Of a DNA stretch of 64,000 nt, positions 44,033 to 53,633 are shown piece after piece; the first letter of the stretch is position 1; the number at the start of each line of letters is the position of its first letter. The notes under the pieces are model-generated. The model was not told the DNA's origin and did not search any database. It was given only the letters and a program-made list of their open reading frames with translations. This DNA comes from Bradyrhizobium sp. WSM1743 (GTDB lineage: Bacteria; Pseudomonadota; Alphaproteobacteria; Rhizobiales; Xanthobacteraceae). The position numbers were made by a program, and so were the translations under genes. Where the stretch lies: the NCBI RefSeq assembly GCF_000473065.1, contig NZ_AXAZ01000015.1, positions 85,255 to 149,254 on the forward strand. Direction: 5' to 3'.

Positions 44033-45199
44033 TTGAGCACCGCGCCGCGCATCGACATCGACCCCGCCGCATTCTGGGCCGACCCCTATCCGATGCTCGC
44101 GAAGATGCGCAAGGAGGCGCCGATCGCGTTCGTGCCGCAGCTCGGCTCGACGCTGCTGACGAGCCGCGACGACATCTCGATCTCCGAGAAGCAGATCGAC
44201 GTGTTCTCCTCGCACCAGCCCGCCGGACTGATGAACCGGCTGATGGGGCACAACATGATGCGCAAGGACGGCGAGGCGCACCAGGTCGAGCGTCGCGCGA
44301 TGTTTCCGACGGTGTCGCCGAAGACGGTGAAGGCGCACTGGACTGCGCTGTTCCAGGCCCATGCCGACCGCATCCTAGAGCGCATCGAGCCGGGGGGCAT
44401 CGATTTCATGCGTGATTTCGCGCTGCCGTTCTCCGGCGAATGCCTGAAGTCGATTACCGGGCTCACCAATATCGGCTTTGAGGACATGGACGCGTGGTCG
44501 CAAGGCATGATCGAGGGCATCGCCAACTACGCCGGCGATCCTGCGGTCGAGGCGCGCTGCCACGCCGCCACATCGGGCATCGATGCCGCGATCGACGATA
44601 TCATGCCGGTGATGCGCCAGCATCCCGACCAGAGCATCATCGGCGTGCTCCTCGCCTCCGGCATGCCGATGGAGAGCGTGCGCGCCAACGTCAAGCTCGC
44701 GATCTCGGGCGGCCAGAACGAGCCACGCAAGGCGATCGCCGGCACGATCTGGGCGCTGCTCACCCATCCCGACCAGCTCGATCTGGTCCTGCGCGGTGAA
44801 GTGTCCTGGCTGCAGGCCTTCGAGGAATATGCCCGCTGGATCTCGCCGATCGGCATGTCGCCGCGCCGCATCGCCAAGCCCTGGACCATTCGCGACGTGT
44901 CGTTCGAGCTCGACGAGCGCGTGTTCCTGATGTTCGGCTCCGCCAATCGCGACGAGAAGCACTTTGAGCGCGCCGACGAATTCGACGTGCGACGCGACAC
45001 CTCCAAGAGCGTCGCCTTCGGCGCCGGTCCGCATTTCTGCGCCGGCGCCTGGGCTTCGCGCGCCATGATCGCCGACGTCGCGCTGCCGACCGTGTTTGCG
45101 CGTGCGGGGCGCATCGAGATCGCCGACGACGAGCCGGTGCGGATCGGCGGCTGGGCGTTTCGCGGGCTGCAGAACCTGCCGGTGCGATGGCTGCATTAG
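44033..45199 (+). CDS. Cytochrome P450
   Basis: 388 aa, TTG start after AGGGAAG. The heme loop 'FGAGPHFCAGAW' has the thiolate Cys336; the ExxR pair is 'EEYAR'. The I-helix reads 'SGGQNEP' (225-231), so the usual acid/Thr proton-relay pair is replaced by Asn-Glu-Pro. Soluble class, using ferredoxin-type electron donors; no redox partner is adjacent. Substrate unknown. Its promoter and N-terminus have a truncated copy 960 bp upstream. Confidence 0.93.
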   Translation: MSTAPRIDIDPAAFWADPYPMLAKMRKEAPIAFVPQLGSTLLTSRDDISISEKQIDVFSSHQPAGLMNRLMGHNMMRKDGEAHQVERRAMFPTVSPKTVKAHWTALFQAHADRILERIEPGGIDFMRDFALPFSGECLKSITGLTNIGFEDMDAWSQGMIEGIANYAGDPAVEARCHAATSGIDAAIDDIMPVMRQHPDQSIIGVLLASGMPMESVRANVKLAISGGQNEPRKAIAGTIWALLTHPDQLDLVLRGEVSWLQAFEEYARWISPIGMSPRRIAKPWTIRDVSFELDERVFLMFGSANRDEKHFERADEFDVRRDTSKSVAFGAGPHFCAGAWASRAMIADVALPTVFARAGRIEIADDEPVRIGGWAFRGLQNLPVRWLH

Positions 45200-45570
45200 G
45201 CTGGCTGGGACCTTCATCCCGAACACCGCGATGATGCCATTCTGCTCCTGTTTTGCCCGACGAGTCAAACGGACTTCGGATAATGCGTAAGTCATTGTTT
45301 TCACACGCCCCGTCTACTGTGCATGGGGTTGTTTTGCGACTTTTCATGTTCCGGTCGTCTGGGCTCGGACGTAATCCGTGCCGATCTCACATTCGCGTGC
45401 GGAAAAATTCTGTCTGCATCGTCGCGACCGCTTGAAAGATTAATCATGCACTGCGCCACACGCGGAGTGCTCGCATCGCTATTTTCCCGCACGTCTCGAC
45501 ACCTCCGATAAGGCGCACCATCATTCTCGAACGCAGATGAATGACGGCCACGCGCGGCCGGGAGTGTGGA
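45200..45570. other. Gene-free region before ssuA
   Basis: 371 bp of lower-GC DNA. No gene, repeat or RNA is clear. It must carry the promoter of the ssu operon, but I cannot point to a site. Confidence 0.4.
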
Positions 45571-46521
45571 ATGCAGCGTCGGGACTTTCTGAAACTGTCG
45601 ATCGGAACAGCAGCCGCCGCTGCCTTCGCGTCACCCGCAATCGCGCAAGGCGCAGTGAAGGAAATTCGCATCGGCTACCAGAAGACCGGCGTGCTGGTCA
45701 TCACGCGGCAGCAGGCCGCCCTGGAAAAACATTTCACGCCACAAGGCATCGAGGTGAAATGGATCGAGTTCTCCTCCGGCCCCCCGATGATGGAGGCGAT
45801 GAACGTCGGCAGCGTCGATTTCGGCGCGGTCGGCGATTCCCCGCCGGTGTTCGCCCAGGCGGCCGGAGCGGCGATCGTCTATGCCGCCGGCCAGCCCATC
45901 ACCAACGGCCAGGGCATCCTGGTGCCGAAGGATTCGCCGATCCGCGACATCGCCGGCCTGAAGGGCAAGCGCATCGGATTCACCAAGGGCTCCAGCGCCC
46001 ACAACATCGTGGTGCAGACGCTGGAGAAGGCCGGCCTCATCTATGCCGACATCACGCCGGTCTATCTGACGCCGCCGGACGCCGGTCCCGCCTTTGCCAA
46101 TGGCAGCATCGAGGCCTGGGCCATCTGGGATCCCTATTTCGCGATCGGCGAAACCAGGCAGAACGGCCGCATCCTGATCAATGCGCGTGAGGTCACCAAG
46201 ACCAATTCCTTCTACATAGCCAATCGCGACTTCGCGAAAAACCATGGCGCCATCCTGCAGCAGATCGTCGAGGTCACCACCGCGGCCGGCAAATGGGCCG
46301 AACAGCACCGCGACGAAGTTGCCAGATCGCTCGCCGCGATCACCGGCGTCCCCCTGGACATCCAGACCGTCGCCGCCAATCGCGCGAACTTTGTGGTCGG
46401 TCCCGTCACCGACGATATCGTCGCGACCCAGCAGGGCGTCGCCGATCGCTTCTACAGGCTCGGCCTGATCCCGAAGCCGATCGTGATCCGCGACATCGTC
46501 TGGCGCAACCCGGCAGCCTGA
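45571..46521 (+). CDS. ssuA: Alkanesulfonate ABC transporter substrate-binding protein SsuA
   Basis: 316 aa from ATG 45571. It begins MQRRDFLKLSIGTAAAAAFA, a twin-arginine signal (RRDFLK), then 'IRIGYQKTGVLVITRQQAAL', 'FSSGPPMMEAMNVGSVDFGA' and 'GPAFANGSIEAWAIWDPYFA', typical of SsuA/TauA. It binds sulfonates in the periplasm. First gene of the ssu operon. Confidence 0.94.
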   Translation: MQRRDFLKLSIGTAAAAAFASPAIAQGAVKEIRIGYQKTGVLVITRQQAALEKHFTPQGIEVKWIEFSSGPPMMEAMNVGSVDFGAVGDSPPVFAQAAGAAIVYAAGQPITNGQGILVPKDSPIRDIAGLKGKRIGFTKGSSAHNIVVQTLEKAGLIYADITPVYLTPPDAGPAFANGSIEAWAIWDPYFAIGETRQNGRILINAREVTKTNSFYIANRDFAKNHGAILQQIVEVTTAAGKWAEQHRDEVARSLAAITGVPLDIQTVAANRANFVVGPVTDDIVATQQGVADRFYRLGLIPKPIVIRDIVWRNPAA

Positions 46522-46559
46522 TCGTGCCGACCGATCTTCCCATCCAAAAAGGTTTGAAC

Positions 46560-46646
46560 ATGAAGCGTATCGTTCAACGCGTGATCGCAGCCATCGTCAT
46601 GTCGATCGGCATCGTCGCGGCCGCCGTCGGCACGACCTACGGCTAG
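46560..46646 (+). CDS. 28-residue hydrophobic peptide in the ssu operon
   Basis: ATG 46560 after AAAAAGGTTTGA; peptide [20 protein letters not shown] then AAVGTTYG, stop at 46646. A basic N-terminus plus one membrane-length helix makes it a small inner-membrane peptide or a signal-like leader. It lies 38 bp after ssuA and 10 bp before ssuD on the same strand, so it would be co-transcribed. Too short for automatic calling; function unknown. Confidence 0.6.
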   Translation: MKRIVQRVIAAIVMSIGIVAAAVGTTYG

Positions 46647-46656
46647 GGGCACATCC

Positions 46657-47820
46657 ATGAGCCAAGCCAACGCCAACATCCTCTGGTTCCTGCCGACCCA
46701 CGGCGACGGCCGCTATCTCGGCACCGGCATCGGCGGCCGCGAGGTCAATTTCAACTATCTGCGCCAGATCGCGCAAGCCGCCGATCAGCTCGGCTATTTC
46801 GGCGTGCTGCTGCCGACCGGGCGGTCCTGCGAGGATTCCTGGATCGTCGCCTCCTCGGTCGCGCCGTTCACAGAGCGGCTGCGCTATCTCGTCGCCGTCC
46901 GCCCCGGCCTGCAATCGCCGAGCGTTGCGGCGCGCATGACCGCGACGCTCGACCGCGTCACAGGCGGCCGGCTGCTCGTCAACGTCGTCACCGGCGGCGA
47001 TCCCGTCGAGAACAAGGGCGACGGCATCTTCCTCGGCCATGACGAGCGCTACGAAGTCACCCGCGAGTTTCTGGGCGTCTATGGCGACCTGCTCGCCGGC
47101 AAGACGGTGAACGTCGAGGGCAAGCACATTCATGTCGAGGGCGGCAAGCTTCTGTTCCCTCCGGTGCAGTCGCCGCGCCCGCCGCTCTATTTCGGCGGCT
47201 CGTCCGATGCCGGCATCGACGTCGCCGTCGACACCGTCGACAAATATCTCACCTGGGGCGAGCCGCCGGCTTTGGTTGCCGAGAAGATCGCGAAGGTGAG
47301 GGAGGTCGCCGCCGCGCGAGGCCGAAAACTCTCCTTCGGCATCCGTCTCCACGTGATTGTCCGCGAGACCAATGAAGAGGCCTGGCGCGCCGCGAACGAA
47401 TTGATCAAGCATGTGAGCGACGACACCATTGCGCTGGCGCAGAAGAACTTTGCCCGCATGGACTCCGTCGGCCAGCAGCGCATGGCGCAGCTGCATGGCG
47501 GCAAGCGCGACAAGCTCGAGATCGCCCCGAACCTGTGGGCCGGTGTCGGCCTGGTGCGTGGCGGCGCCGGCACGGCGCTGGTCGGCGACGCCCAAACGGT
47601 GGCGGCCCGCATCAAGGAGTACCAGGATCTCGGCATCGATACCTTCATCATGTCGGGCTACCCGCATCTGGAGGAAGCCTATCGCTTCGCCGAGCTGGTG
47701 TTCCCGCTGCTCGCGCTGGAGCAGCCAAGCAACGTGACCAGGCTACATTTCAACGGCGGTCCCTTCGGCGAAACGGTCGGCAGCGATTTCCGTCCGCAGC
47801 ACCGGGTGTCGCGATCATGA
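46657..47820 (+). CDS. ssuD: FMNH2-dependent alkanesulfonate monooxygenase SsuD
   Basis: 387 aa luciferase-type enzyme that splits alkanesulfonates into aldehyde and sulfite using FMNH2 and O2. '[20 protein letters not shown]', '[20 protein letters not shown]', '[20 protein letters not shown]' and '[20 protein letters not shown]' are SsuD hallmarks. Its TGA overlaps the ssuC ATG by four bases. FMNH2 is probably supplied by the flavin reductase at 49529. Confidence 0.95.
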   Translation: MSQANANILWFLPTHGDGRYLGTGIGGREVNFNYLRQIAQAADQLGYFGVLLPTGRSCEDSWIVASSVAPFTERLRYLVAVRPGLQSPSVAARMTATLDRVTGGRLLVNVVTGGDPVENKGDGIFLGHDERYEVTREFLGVYGDLLAGKTVNVEGKHIHVEGGKLLFPPVQSPRPPLYFGGSSDAGIDVAVDTVDKYLTWGEPPALVAEKIAKVREVAAARGRKLSFGIRLHVIVRETNEEAWRAANELIKHVSDDTIALAQKNFARMDSVGQQRMAQLHGGKRDKLEIAPNLWAGVGLVRGGAGTALVGDAQTVAARIKEYQDLGIDTFIMSGYPHLEEAYRFAELVFPLLALEQPSNVTRLHFNGGPFGETVGSDFRPQHRVSRS

Positions 47821-48623
47821 GCCTCATCGACAGCATCTCGCTTCCGCGCAACATTCGCCTGCCGCGGGTCGACGGCCTGGTCCCATGGATCGTGCCGCTC
47901 GCCATCATCGCGATCTGGCAAATCGCCTGCGTCACCGGCTTCGTGCCGACGCGCGTGCTGCCGGCTCCGAGCGACGTCGCGCTGGCGGGCTGGAAGCTGC
48001 TGCTCTCCGGCGAGCTCGTCCGCAACATCTGGGTCTCGTTCTGGCGCGCCTCGATCGGCTTTTTGATCGGCGGCAGCATCGGCTTCGCCTTCGGCCTCGC
48101 CAACGGCCTGTCGCAGCTCTCCGCAAAGCTCACCGACACCACGCTGCAGATGGTGCGCAACGTCCCGCATCTGGCGCTGATCCCGCTGGTGATCTTGTGG
48201 TTCGGCATCGACGAGAGCGCAAAGCTGTTCCTGGTGGCGCTGGGCGTGTTCTTCCCGATCTATCTCAACACGCTGCACGGCATCCGCACCGTCGATCCGC
48301 AGCTGATCGAGATGGGCCGCATCTACGGCATGACCGACGGCGAACTGTTCCGTCGCGTCATCTTCCCGGGCGCGCTGCCCTCGATCTTCGTCGGCATCCG
48401 CTTCGCGCTCGGCATCATGTGGCTGACGCTGATCGTCGCCGAGACCATCGCGGCCTCTTCGGGCCTCGGCTACATGGCGATGCAGGCGCGCGAGTTCATG
48501 CTGATCGACGTCGTCGTGCTCTCGATCCTGATCTACGCCCTGCTCGGCAAGCTTGCCGACAGTGCTTCCCGCGTGCTGGAGCGTCTGACGCTCTCCTGGC
48601 ACCCCGCCTTCCAGAAACGTTGA
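47817..48623 (+). CDS. ssuC: Alkanesulfonate ABC transporter permease SsuC
   Basis: 268 aa, six membrane segments. '[20 protein letters not shown]', '[20 protein letters not shown]' and the EAA loop region '[20 protein letters not shown]' fit the SsuC/TauC family. Overlaps ssuD by four bases and the ssuB start codon by four bases (TTGA), so translation of D, C and B is coupled. Confidence 0.95.
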   Translation: MSLIDSISLPRNIRLPRVDGLVPWIVPLAIIAIWQIACVTGFVPTRVLPAPSDVALAGWKLLLSGELVRNIWVSFWRASIGFLIGGSIGFAFGLANGLSQLSAKLTDTTLQMVRNVPHLALIPLVILWFGIDESAKLFLVALGVFFPIYLNTLHGIRTVDPQLIEMGRIYGMTDGELFRRVIFPGALPSIFVGIRFALGIMWLTLIVAETIAASSGLGYMAMQAREFMLIDVVVLSILIYALLGKLADSASRVLERLTLSWHPAFQKR

Positions 48624-49495
48624 TCAGAAATACTGGGAATCACACGCAGACAGCGCTTCGTACGTCCCTTCCCGAGACCGAGCTCGCCAGCCGCGCCAAT
48701 TTCGCGCCACACGCACGCGTGGTGCGCGAGGAGCGGCCGGCACAGATCACGGGCCTGCCGCTCAGCATCCGGGGCTTGCGCAAATCCTTCGGCGACAACG
48801 AAGTGCTGCGCGGCATCGATTTGCATATCCCCGCCGGCCAGTTCGTCGCGATCGTCGGCAAGAGCGGCTGCGGCAAGAGCACGCTGCTGCGCCTGATCGC
48901 CGGGTTGGAGAAGATCGATGCCGGCAGCATCAGCTTCGGCCAGGACTTTCAGCCAAGAGACATCCAGCCCGAGGACATCCGCGTGATGTTCCAGGAGCCG
49001 CGGCTGCTGCCCTGGGCCCGCGTGCTCGCCAATGTCGAGGTCGGTCTCGGCCGCGACCGTGCATCGAAGTATGCACATGCCCGCGCCGAAAAGGCGCTGA
49101 CCGAGGTCGGCCTCGCCGACAAGCGCGACCAGTGGCCGTCGGTGCTGTCGGGCGGCCAGAAGCAGCGCGTCGCGCTCGGCCGCGCGCTGGTCTCCCGCCC
49201 GCGCGTGCTCGCCTTCGACGAGCCGCTCGGCGCGCTGGACGCGCTGACCCGCATCTCGATGCAGCGCCTGCTGGAGCGGGTCTGGCGCGACCAAGGCTTT
49301 ACCGCGATCCTGGTGACCCATGATGTCGCCGAGGCGGTTGCCCTGGCGGACCGGGTGCTGGTGATCGAGGAGGGCCGTATTGCCCATGACCTCGTGGTTA
49401 ACGCCGGCAGGCCGCGCCAGCGCGGCTCGGCCGAGCTTGCCGGGCTCGAAGGCTCGATCCTGAGCCACCTGTTGTCGGCGGACGATCGTACCTAA
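48620..49495 (+). CDS. ssuB: Alkanesulfonate ABC transporter ATP-binding protein SsuB
   Basis: 291 aa from a TTG at 48620 that overlaps the ssuC stop (TTGA). Walker A 'GKSGCGKST', Q-loop '[11 protein letters not shown]', signature '[15 protein letters not shown]', Walker B '[14 protein letters not shown]'. The ~50-residue N-terminal extension before '[14 protein letters not shown]' is unusual for the family; an in-frame GTG at 48719 would give a shorter form. Confidence 0.93.
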   Translation: MIRNTGNHTQTALRTSLPETELASRANFAPHARVVREERPAQITGLPLSIRGLRKSFGDNEVLRGIDLHIPAGQFVAIVGKSGCGKSTLLRLIAGLEKIDAGSISFGQDFQPRDIQPEDIRVMFQEPRLLPWARVLANVEVGLGRDRASKYAHARAEKALTEVGLADKRDQWPSVLSGGQKQRVALGRALVSRPRVLAFDEPLGALDALTRISMQRLLERVWRDQGFTAILVTHDVAEAVALADRVLVIEEGRIAHDLVVNAGRPRQRGSAELAGLEGSILSHLLSADDRT

Positions 49496-49528
49496 ATACA
49501 GGGAACCCCACTTTCGGGGAGCAACGCC

Positions 49529-50110
49529 ATGAATGTAGTGCCCCGCGATCTCATGACCGAAATCCCTGTCTCGTCCGCCGATTTCCGCGGCGCCATGCGC
49601 CATCTCACCGGCGGCGTCAGCGTCATCACCGCCGGGCGGGGCAAGGACATCACCGGCATGACGGTGACCTCGGTCACCTCACTGTCGGTCGAGCCGCCGA
49701 CGCTGCTGGTCAGCATCAATCGCGACGCCTCGTCCTTTCCGCTGATCCGCCGCCACGGCGCCTTTGGCGTGAACATCCTCAATGCCGATCAGCTCGACAT
49801 CGCCGAGCGCTTTGCCGGCAAGGGCGGACTGAAGGGCGCCGACCGCTTCGCGGGCGCCAAATGGGTGACGGCGATCTCGGGTGTTCCGCTCCTGTTTGAC
49901 GCGCTCTCGGCCTTCGATTGCGAGGTCGAGGAGATCGTCGAGCGGCATTCGCACGGCATCGTCATCGGCCGCGTCAGGGACGTCAGAAACTCGACGCGCA
50001 ATGCGGCGCTTGCCTACTGGCACGGCCAGTACGTGGCAGTCGACCAGGACGAGGACGCCGCGAAGCTCGCCGATGTCAGCCTTCCCGCGCGCGGCCGGCG
50101 CGGCATTTGA
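49529..50110 (+). CDS. Flavin reductase family protein
   Basis: 193 aa FMN-binding split-barrel: 'FRGAMRHLTGGVSVITAGRG', 'TGMTVTSVTSLSVEPPTLLV', 'FGVNILNADQLDIAERFAGK'. It would supply reduced flavin; adjacency (33 bp after ssuB) suggests it serves SsuD in the same transcript. Could be called ssuE by role, although E. coli SsuE belongs to a different fold, so no symbol is given. Confidence 0.9.
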   Translation: MNVVPRDLMTEIPVSSADFRGAMRHLTGGVSVITAGRGKDITGMTVTSVTSLSVEPPTLLVSINRDASSFPLIRRHGAFGVNILNADQLDIAERFAGKGGLKGADRFAGAKWVTAISGVPLLFDALSAFDCEVEEIVERHSHGIVIGRVRDVRNSTRNAALAYWHGQYVAVDQDEDAAKLADVSLPARGRRGI

Positions 50111-50207
50111 TCGCCGCGGGCTGTCGGCGCAGAGGCTGGCCTTTTCATCATCATCGCTCTAGAAGCGCCCAGAGCCTTCCGTATCGGGACGGCAATGGAG
50201 CGGATCG

Positions 50208-50363
50208 ATGAAGCGCGTCGCGACCTGGGTCTTCTACGCCATCGGCGCGCTCGCGATCGCCTATCTTGCGCTGTACGCCTACGCGATGTTCTCGGGACAG
50301 CCGATCGTGCCGGGCGATCCCATCCACATCTTCCGCAAGCCCGACGCGCCGAGTTATTCGTGA
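50208..50363 (+). CDS. Small membrane protein
   Basis: 51 aa, ATG 50208 after GGCAATGGAGCGG. 'MKRVATWVFYAIGALAIAYL' forms one helix continuing 'ALYAYAMFSGQ', then a hydrophilic tail with 'PGDPIHIFRKPDAPSYS'. Reads like a genuine short inner-membrane protein. It comes 97 bp after the flavin reductase on the same strand; function unknown. Confidence 0.6.
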   Translation: MKRVATWVFYAIGALAIAYLALYAYAMFSGQPIVPGDPIHIFRKPDAPSYS

Positions 50364-50374
50364 GAGCTTGTGAC

Positions 50375-50454
50375 GTCATTCCGGGGCGCGCGTAAGGGGG
50401 AACCCGGAATCTCGAGATTCCGGGTTCGATGCTTCGCATCGCCCCGGAATGACA
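50375..50454. repeat. Palindromic repeat (TTCCGGGGCG type), copy 2
   Basis: GTCATTCCGGGGCGCGCGTA ... CGATGCTTCGCATCGCCCCG-GAATGAC with an inner palindrome ACCCGGAATCTCGAGATTCC-GGGT. Related to 34056-34152. Placed between convergent genes. Confidence 0.8.
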
Positions 50455-50461
50455 GTCGATG

Positions 50462-51610
50462 TCAGCCCCGCAAAATCGCCAGCGCCAGCGCCTGTGCGCG
50501 CGGCACGATGCTGTCGATCTCCAGATATTCCTCCGGCGTGTGCGCGAGACCGCCGACCGGGCCGAGGCCGCAGATGGTCGGGGTGCCGACCGCGGCAGTG
50601 AAGCCGGAATCGGCGCAGCCGCCGGAGAACTCGCCCTGCAGCGTGGTGAGGCCGACCTGTCTTGCGGCTGCCTGATAATTTTCGAACAGCGCCTTCGACT
50701 CCGCGCTCTGCACCACCGGCACGAACTCGCCCTTGATGGTCAGCGTCGCGCTCGTGCCCGGCACGTACGAGGTCGCGACGATCTTTTCGATCGCGGCCAT
50801 CACGGTCGCCCGATCTGCCGGATCGAGGTAGCGCAGGTCGATCTGGCCCTCGGCGTAAGGCGCCGTGGTGTTGACGGACTGTCCGCCCGAGACGAGGCCG
50901 ACATTGAGCGTGATGCCCTTGTCCAGATTGGTCAGCGCGTGGATCTGCACGACCTTGTGCGCGAGCTCGCCGATGGCGCTGACACCGGCGGCGAAGTTCG
51001 CGCCGGAATGCGCGGCCTTGCCGGTGATGGTCATGTGCATGAAGATGCCGCCCTTGCGCCCGGTCACGACATTGCCTGTGGGACGGCCCGGCTCGGAATT
51101 GAACACCGCGCGCGCGGCGCGTCCCTCGCGTTCGATCACGGGCCGGGAGGAGGGCGAGCCGATCTCCTCGTCTGAGGTGATCAGCACCTTGATCGGATGC
51201 GGTGCGCCGCCGAATTTGTGGAAGGCTGTTGCGACGAACACGTTCATGACGAGACCGGACTTCATGTCGGCGACACCCGGTCCATAGGCGCGGCCGTCCC
51301 GGATTGTGAACGGACGCCGTCCGGCCTCGCCCTTGCCGAACACGGTGTCGCGATGCCCCATCAACAGCACCGGCTTCTCGTTGCTGCCGGGCTTTGCTAC
51401 CTCGGCATGGATCGCGTCGCCGAAGGTGGCGTTGGCCTCACGCCGAAACGGAATGCCGTGCTCGGCAAAATGCCGCTCGAACCGCGCACCGACCGCATCG
51501 ACGCCTTCCTTGTCGTAGGAGCCGGAATCGATGTTCACGACGTCGCGGAGCAGGTCGATCATCGCTTGCTTTTGCGACGCCAGCCAATCCGTGATTTGAG
51601 CTTCAGACAT
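50462..51610 (-). CDS. M20-family metallopeptidase (CPG2-like)
   Basis: 382 aa. The co-catalytic zinc motifs are present: 'LMGHRDTVF' (first His/Asp), 'GPGVADMKSG' (bridging Asp), 'TSDEEIGS' (Glu-Glu), 'NSEPGR' and 'GGCADSGF', with 'GLAHTPEEY' carrying the last His. Resembles glutamate carboxypeptidases (CPG2) that cleave a C-terminal glutamate or similar amide. No signal peptide. Single gene. Confidence 0.91.
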   Translation of the reverse strand: MSEAQITDWLASQKQAMIDLLRDVVNIDSGSYDKEGVDAVGARFERHFAEHGIPFRREANATFGDAIHAEVAKPGSNEKPVLLMGHRDTVFGKGEAGRRPFTIRDGRAYGPGVADMKSGLVMNVFVATAFHKFGGAPHPIKVLITSDEEIGSPSSRPVIEREGRAARAVFNSEPGRPTGNVVTGRKGGIFMHMTITGKAAHSGANFAAGVSAIGELAHKVVQIHALTNLDKGITLNVGLVSGGQSVNTTAPYAEGQIDLRYLDPADRATVMAAIEKIVATSYVPGTSATLTIKGEFVPVVQSAESKALFENYQAAARQVGLTTLQGEFSGGCADSGFTAAVGTPTICGLGPVGGLAHTPEEYLEIDSIVPRAQALALAILRG

Positions 51611-51697
51611 GTTTGCCCTCGTATGGTTCTCGTGCGGGTTATAGGGCCTCGTGCCGCTGCGACCTAGTCGAAGAACGCGGTGCGGCCATGTCCACCG

Positions 51698-51746
51698 ATG
51701 TCGTCCCCGCGCCCCGTGCGCAATTGCGCACTAGGCGGGGACGACA
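51698..51746. repeat. Nested palindrome with GTGCGCAATTGCGCAC
   Basis: Outer arms TGTCGTCCCCGC and GCGGGGACGACA, inner perfect 16-bp palindrome at 51716-51731 identical to that at 34086-34101. In the 230-bp gap between the M20 gene start and the convergent end of flbD. No gene seen. Confidence 0.75.
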
Positions 51747-51840
51747 CCGAAGGTGTGGCGCCGGTGTTTGTCTCGCCGCGAAAACAAAATGCCCGGGACC
51801 AGCCCGGGCATCTGCATTCTCAAATCGCGCTGGCGCCGCC

Positions 51841-53226
51841 TCACGCCCCCATCATCGGCATCCGCGGATATTCGCCGGGCGTGCCCGCAGGCGGGATCGG
51901 GATGCCGCCGTCGGCATATTCGTTGAGCTTGTTGCGCAGCGTGCGGATCGAGATGCCGAGGATGTTGGCGGCATGGGTGCGGTTGCCGAGGCAGTGCTTC
52001 AGCGTCTCCAGGATCAGGTCGCGCTCGACATCGGCGACGGTGCGCCCCACCAGCGCGCGCGTCACCTGCTCGGCGGCCATGGTCGCATGCGCCACGGCCG
52101 GCGGCGTCTTGGCGAGGTCGAGACGATCGCCGTCGGGGGTGATGATCGCGTCCGGGCCGATCTCGTCGCCTTGCGCCATCAGCACGGCGCGGTGCATGGT
52201 GTTTTCGAGCTCGCGGACGTTGCCCTGCCAGCGGTTGGCGGAGAGCACGCGGCGGGCTTCCGCCGAAATCGGGCGCAGCGGCACGCCGTTGGCCTCGGCG
52301 TATTTCTTCACGAAATGCTGGGCGAGCTCGAGGATATCGGCGGGGCGCTCGCGCAGCGGCGGGATCTTCAAATTCACGACGTTGAGGCGGAACAGCAGGT
52401 CCTCGCGGAACGTGCCTTCGCGCACGGCCTCGGCCAGGTTGCGGTTCGAGGTCGCGATGATGCGGATGTCGACGGCGACAGGCTTGGTGCCGCCGACGCG
52501 GTCGATCACACGCTCCTGGATGGCGCGCAACAGTTTCGATTGCAGGCGGACGTCCATCTCCGAGATTTCGTCGAGCAGCAGCGTGCCGCCGGTTGCTTCC
52601 TCGAACTTGCCGATGCGGCGCGCGACCGCGCCGGTGAAGGCGCCCTTCTCATGGCCGAACAGCTCTGACTCCAGGAGATGCTCGGGGATCGCGGCGCAGT
52701 TGACCGAGATGAACGGACGCTTGGCGCGGGCCGAGCGGGTGTGGACGTAGCGGGCCAGCACTTCCTTGCCGGTGCCGGACTCGCCGGTGATCATCACCGA
52801 GGCGTCGGAGCCGGCGATCTGCTGGGCGAGCTTGATCACCCTGGCCATGGCGTCGTCGCGATAGACCAGCTCGCGGGAGTCGTTGGCCACGGCGGCCAGC
52901 ACCGCGGCGATCAGCTCCGGATCCGGCGGCAGCGGGATGTATTCCTTGGCGCCGGCGTGAATCGCCGCAACCGCTGCGCGGGCGTCGTTGGTGATGCCGC
53001 AGGCGACGATCGGAGCGTGAATGTGCTCGGCTTCCAGCCGCAGCACGAGGTCGCGGATGTCGAGGGCGACGTCGACGAGCAAGAGGTCGGCGCCCTTGCC
53101 GCCACGCAGGACGCGCATCGCCTGCTCGTGATCTTCGGCGTGGGTCACGGTGGCGCCGTTCTCCATCGCGATCTTGGTGGCGGTGGTGAGCTGGCCCTTC
53201 AATGTGCCAACGATGAGAAGCCGCAT
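51841..53226 (-). CDS. flbD: Sigma-54-dependent flagellar regulator FlbD
   Basis: 461 aa. Degenerate receiver (~1-115), AAA+ sigma-54 activator domain with Walker A 'GESGTGKE' (148-155) and GAFTGA (195-200), and a C-terminal Fis-type HTH ('[20 protein letters not shown]', '[18 protein letters not shown]'). The receiver has Asp52 but lacks the N-terminal acidic pair and the conserved Lys, as known for FlbD, so phosphorylation control is doubtful. It probably activates late flagellar genes and is next to fliN. Confidence 0.92.
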   Translation of the reverse strand: MRLLIVGTLKGQLTTATKIAMENGATVTHAEDHEQAMRVLRGGKGADLLLVDVALDIRDLVLRLEAEHIHAPIVACGITNDARAAVAAIHAGAKEYIPLPPDPELIAAVLAAVANDSRELVYRDDAMARVIKLAQQIAGSDASVMITGESGTGKEVLARYVHTRSARAKRPFISVNCAAIPEHLLESELFGHEKGAFTGAVARRIGKFEEATGGTLLLDEISEMDVRLQSKLLRAIQERVIDRVGGTKPVAVDIRIIATSNRNLAEAVREGTFREDLLFRLNVVNLKIPPLRERPADILELAQHFVKKYAEANGVPLRPISAEARRVLSANRWQGNVRELENTMHRAVLMAQGDEIGPDAIITPDGDRLDLAKTPPAVAHATMAAEQVTRALVGRTVADVERDLILETLKHCLGNRTHAANILGISIRTLRNKLNEYADGGIPIPPAGTPGEYPRMPMMGA

Positions 53227-53282
53227 GTCAGTCTCCTGTCCGTCTGCTCGCGCTGCCGCGCGTCATTCCCTTGTGTCTTGTA

Positions 53283-53630
53283 CTAGCCGCGTTCGGCCTT
53301 GATGATTTCCGTCATGGTCACGCCGAGCTTGTCCTCGACCAGAACGACCTCGCCGCGGGCGACCAGCTTGTTGTTGACGTAGATGTCGATGGCCTCGCCG
53401 ACGCGCCGGTCGAGCTCGAGCACGGTGCCGGGCCCGAGCTTGAGGAGCTCGCCGACGTCCATCTTGGAGCGGCCGAGCACGGCCGAGACCTGCACCGGCA
53501 CGTCGAACACCGCCTCGAGGTCGGCGGCGGCGCGCGCCGCATATTCGTCCTCGTTGTAGCCGACATCCGCGGTCGGCGGCATCGGACCGTTGAGATCGGG
53601 TAGCGGGACCTGTCCGTCGGTGTCGCTCAT
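53283..53630 (-). CDS. fliN: Flagellar motor switch protein FliN
   Basis: 115 aa. C-terminal SpoA domain 'VFDVPVQVSAVLGRSKMDVG', 'LLKLGPGTVLELDRRVGEAI', 'VNNKLVARGEVVLVEDKLGV' is diagnostic. Part of the C-ring that switches motor rotation. Gene lies between fliH (three bases away) and flbD. Confidence 0.95.
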   Translation of the reverse strand: MSDTDGQVPLPDLNGPMPPTADVGYNEDEYAARAAADLEAVFDVPVQVSAVLGRSKMDVGELLKLGPGTVLELDRRVGEAIDIYVNNKLVARGEVVLVEDKLGVTMTEIIKAERG

Positions 53631-53633
53631 GGT

